Below, one piece after another: positions 31,757 through 33,001 of a DNA stretch of 33,001 nucleotides; the stretch's first letter is position 1, and each line of letters begins with the position of its first letter. Origin of the DNA: Candidatus Aadella gelida. GTDB taxonomy: Bacteria > Omnitrophota > Gorgyraeia > Tantalellales > Tantalellaceae. Position numbers and translations under genes: made by a program. The notes below the pieces were generated by a model. It had not been told where the DNA came from. It was given only the letters and a program-made list of their open reading frames with translations, and did not search any database. Where the stretch lies: contig JAVCDB010000094.1 in the NCBI GenBank assembly GCA_030765205.1, forward strand, positions 1 to 33,001, given 5' to 3'.

Positions 31757-32971
31757 TTACATATACCGTTCCGGTGCACTATCGAGTTCTTTAAACCCTG
31801 GAGAGAACTTTTCAGACTTTCTGCCAAAACATACCCCCAGCTGTTCAAACAAGCTAATCTGATCAAGATCAACATGTCTTTGCTCTATGGCTTTTTCCGA
31901 CGGCATATATCTTATTTCGTTACCTTTAACTCCTGAAAGAGTAACCCCAAAGATCCCTTCCTTGAGAAGTTTAACGGCTGCCGCACCGACTTCTTTTCCA
32001 AAGTTCACATCGTAAGCAGTACTGCGTCCGCTGCGTACCAGGTGCCCCGGGGTCACCGATCTCACCTCAGGTACCTCGTACATCCCCTTCACAAAAAGAT
32101 GAGTCTTTTCCATGAAATTTTTTATAGTATCGTCCTTTTCGAAACGTTTAGTTATTTCCTGGCATACATATTTACTGGCCCCCGCAAGTTTCTTATGACC
32201 AAAGGAATCTGCTCCCGCTCCTTCTTCCACGATCTCGGATCCCGAAGCGTCTCTCAGCCCTTCGGCGACTATTATTATATATGTGCCCGCGTTGACATCA
32301 CTGCTATTTATCCGTCTCATCAGAGTCTCTTTTACATGCTCATAAAGAATGTCAAAATCTACCGGAATTTCCGGAATTATGATAGCATCCGCGTCTGCGG
32401 CTATTCCTCCGCGGAATGCGGTATGCCCGGCGTATCTTCCAAAAACTTCCATTACTATCACTCTGTTATGAGTTTGACCGGTAGTTTTTAGTTCATCAGC
32501 ATATACCGCTATTTTATTTATAGTAGAATCTCCGCCTACGGAATATGTTTGGAGGTCAAGATCCATCGTCTTTGGAACATGAACACACTGTATCCCGTTT
32601 TTATGAAGATCTACCATCACGCTTCCGGAATCATCCCCACCACTTATTACCAAAGCGTCAATGTCGAATTTCTTAAGACCTTTCTTGATACGCTCGTACT
32701 TGGCTTCATCCTTGATGTTTTTCACTTTGACCCTGGAGTGTCCCGCTTCGGAACCTGCGGAATTCGCGTTGAAAAGATCCATTCTGTCAGCGGTAAGTTC
32801 CGTAAGTTCATTAAAATCCACAAGATTATATAACCCTGCGTATCCATTAGGAATAACGAAACATTTTATATTTTCACTGCATGCCATTCCTGCAGCTCCT
32901 TTAAGAACCGCGTTAAGTCCTCCACAATCGCCTCCGCTTGTCAATACCCCTATTTTTCGTACTTCTGACAT
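31757..32971 (-). CDS. pfp: 6-phosphofructokinase, probably pyrophosphate-dependent
   Basis: 404 aa. Start placed at ATG 32971, one codon inside the ORF-track TTG, with AAGGAGG eight bases upstream. The N-terminal GVLTSGGDCGGLNAVLKG, the GRYAGHTAF block and GHLVRSGRSTAYD define the family. The phospho-donor site reads GGDD (111-114) rather than the ATP-type GGDG, and PKTMDLD (133-139) has the Lys typical of PPi users in place of Gly. Both favour pyrophosphate. The usual DND of this loop is DLD, an unusual change next to the catalytic Asp. It catalyses fructose-6-phosphate to fructose-1,6-bisphosphate, reversibly if PPi is the donor. It precedes the PilZ gene directly. Confidence 0.9.
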   Translation of the reverse strand: MSEVRKIGVLTSGGDCGGLNAVLKGAAGMACSENIKCFVIPNGYAGLYNLVDFNELTELTADRMDLFNANSAGSEAGHSRVKVKNIKDEAKYERIKKGLKKFDIDALVISGGDDSGSVMVDLHKNGIQCVHVPKTMDLDLQTYSVGGDSTINKIAVYADELKTTGQTHNRVIVMEVFGRYAGHTAFRGGIAADADAIIIPEIPVDFDILYEHVKETLMRRINSSDVNAGTYIIIVAEGLRDASGSEIVEEGAGADSFGHKKLAGASKYVCQEITKRFEKDDTIKNFMEKTHLFVKGMYEVPEVRSVTPGHLVRSGRSTAYDVNFGKEVGAAAVKLLKEGIFGVTLSGVKGNEIRYMPSEKAIEQRHVDLDQISLFEQLGVCFGRKSEKFSPGFKELDSAPERYM

Positions 32972-33001
32972 CAATCTTTCCTCCTTTTTTTCTAAATAGT
33001 A

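Overview
This 33 kb window looks like chromosome from an uncultured anaerobic bacterium with a two-membrane envelope. GC content is moderate, about 40% by eye. Supporting signs are two AmmeMemoRadiSam-type radical SAM enzymes, ferrous-iron uptake, an orphan MetV-like protein, a pyrophosphate-type phosphofructokinase signature, an RlpA-like protein, AsmA-like and TatA/TatC proteins, type A RNase P RNA, tRNAs with encoded CCA, and a lysine-repeat histone-like protein. A candidate phylum such as Omnitrophota would fit, but that is an impression and not a demonstrated placement. Every gene I accept lies on the minus strand, so gene order below is given in transcription order, from high to low coordinates.

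Right end (33.0-28.7 kb): phosphofructokinase, a PilZ protein, a lysine-repeat protein with its own promoter and terminator, two tRNAs (one with a duplicated 3' half), a C4 zinc-ribbon coiled-coil protein, RNase HI and the RNase P RNA gene (rnpB) with a strong terminator. Middle (28.6-16.8 kb): a nearly gapless run of an ArsR/SmtB regulator, feoB, a small Cys-rich protein, a DtxR-like/FeoA fusion, a Tat-signal radical SAM enzyme, a membrane-embedded spermidine-synthase-like protein, metV-like, yggS, an MBL hydrolase, trxB, ilvD and a NUDIX hydrolase. A sigma-70-like promoter overlapped by an ArsR-type operator sits at its head. Biotin block (16.7-11.4 kb): bioB-bioF, bioC-bioD and bioA, with a clear BirA-type operator before bioB. 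Left part (11.1-0 kb): PduO-type cobalamin adenosyltransferase, lpd, rmuC, a cytosolic AmrS, an AsmA-like protein, a small membrane protein, a probable frameshifted small secreted protein, rlmB, an HD protein, a second SpoU methyltransferase, cutA, yjbQ, a BON protein, tatA, tatC and rlpA.

The most interesting ensemble is the iron-linked operon. Iron transport and two metalloregulator-type proteins are followed directly by a radical SAM protein carrying a twin-arginine signal and by a multi-pass protein with an embedded aminopropyltransferase-like domain whose key motifs are altered. TatA and TatC, which could export the former, are also in the window. A metal-responsive envelope-modification system is a hypothesis only. 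The non-coding DNA is also structured: an ungapped 83-nt repeat lies upstream of both trmH and bioA, a 29-bp tandem repeat ends in a 26-nt perfect palindrome, several gaps share a GGGGAC/GTCCCC motif, and a tRNA-Val 3' half is duplicated. No gap over 300 bases lacks a gene once rnpB is counted.
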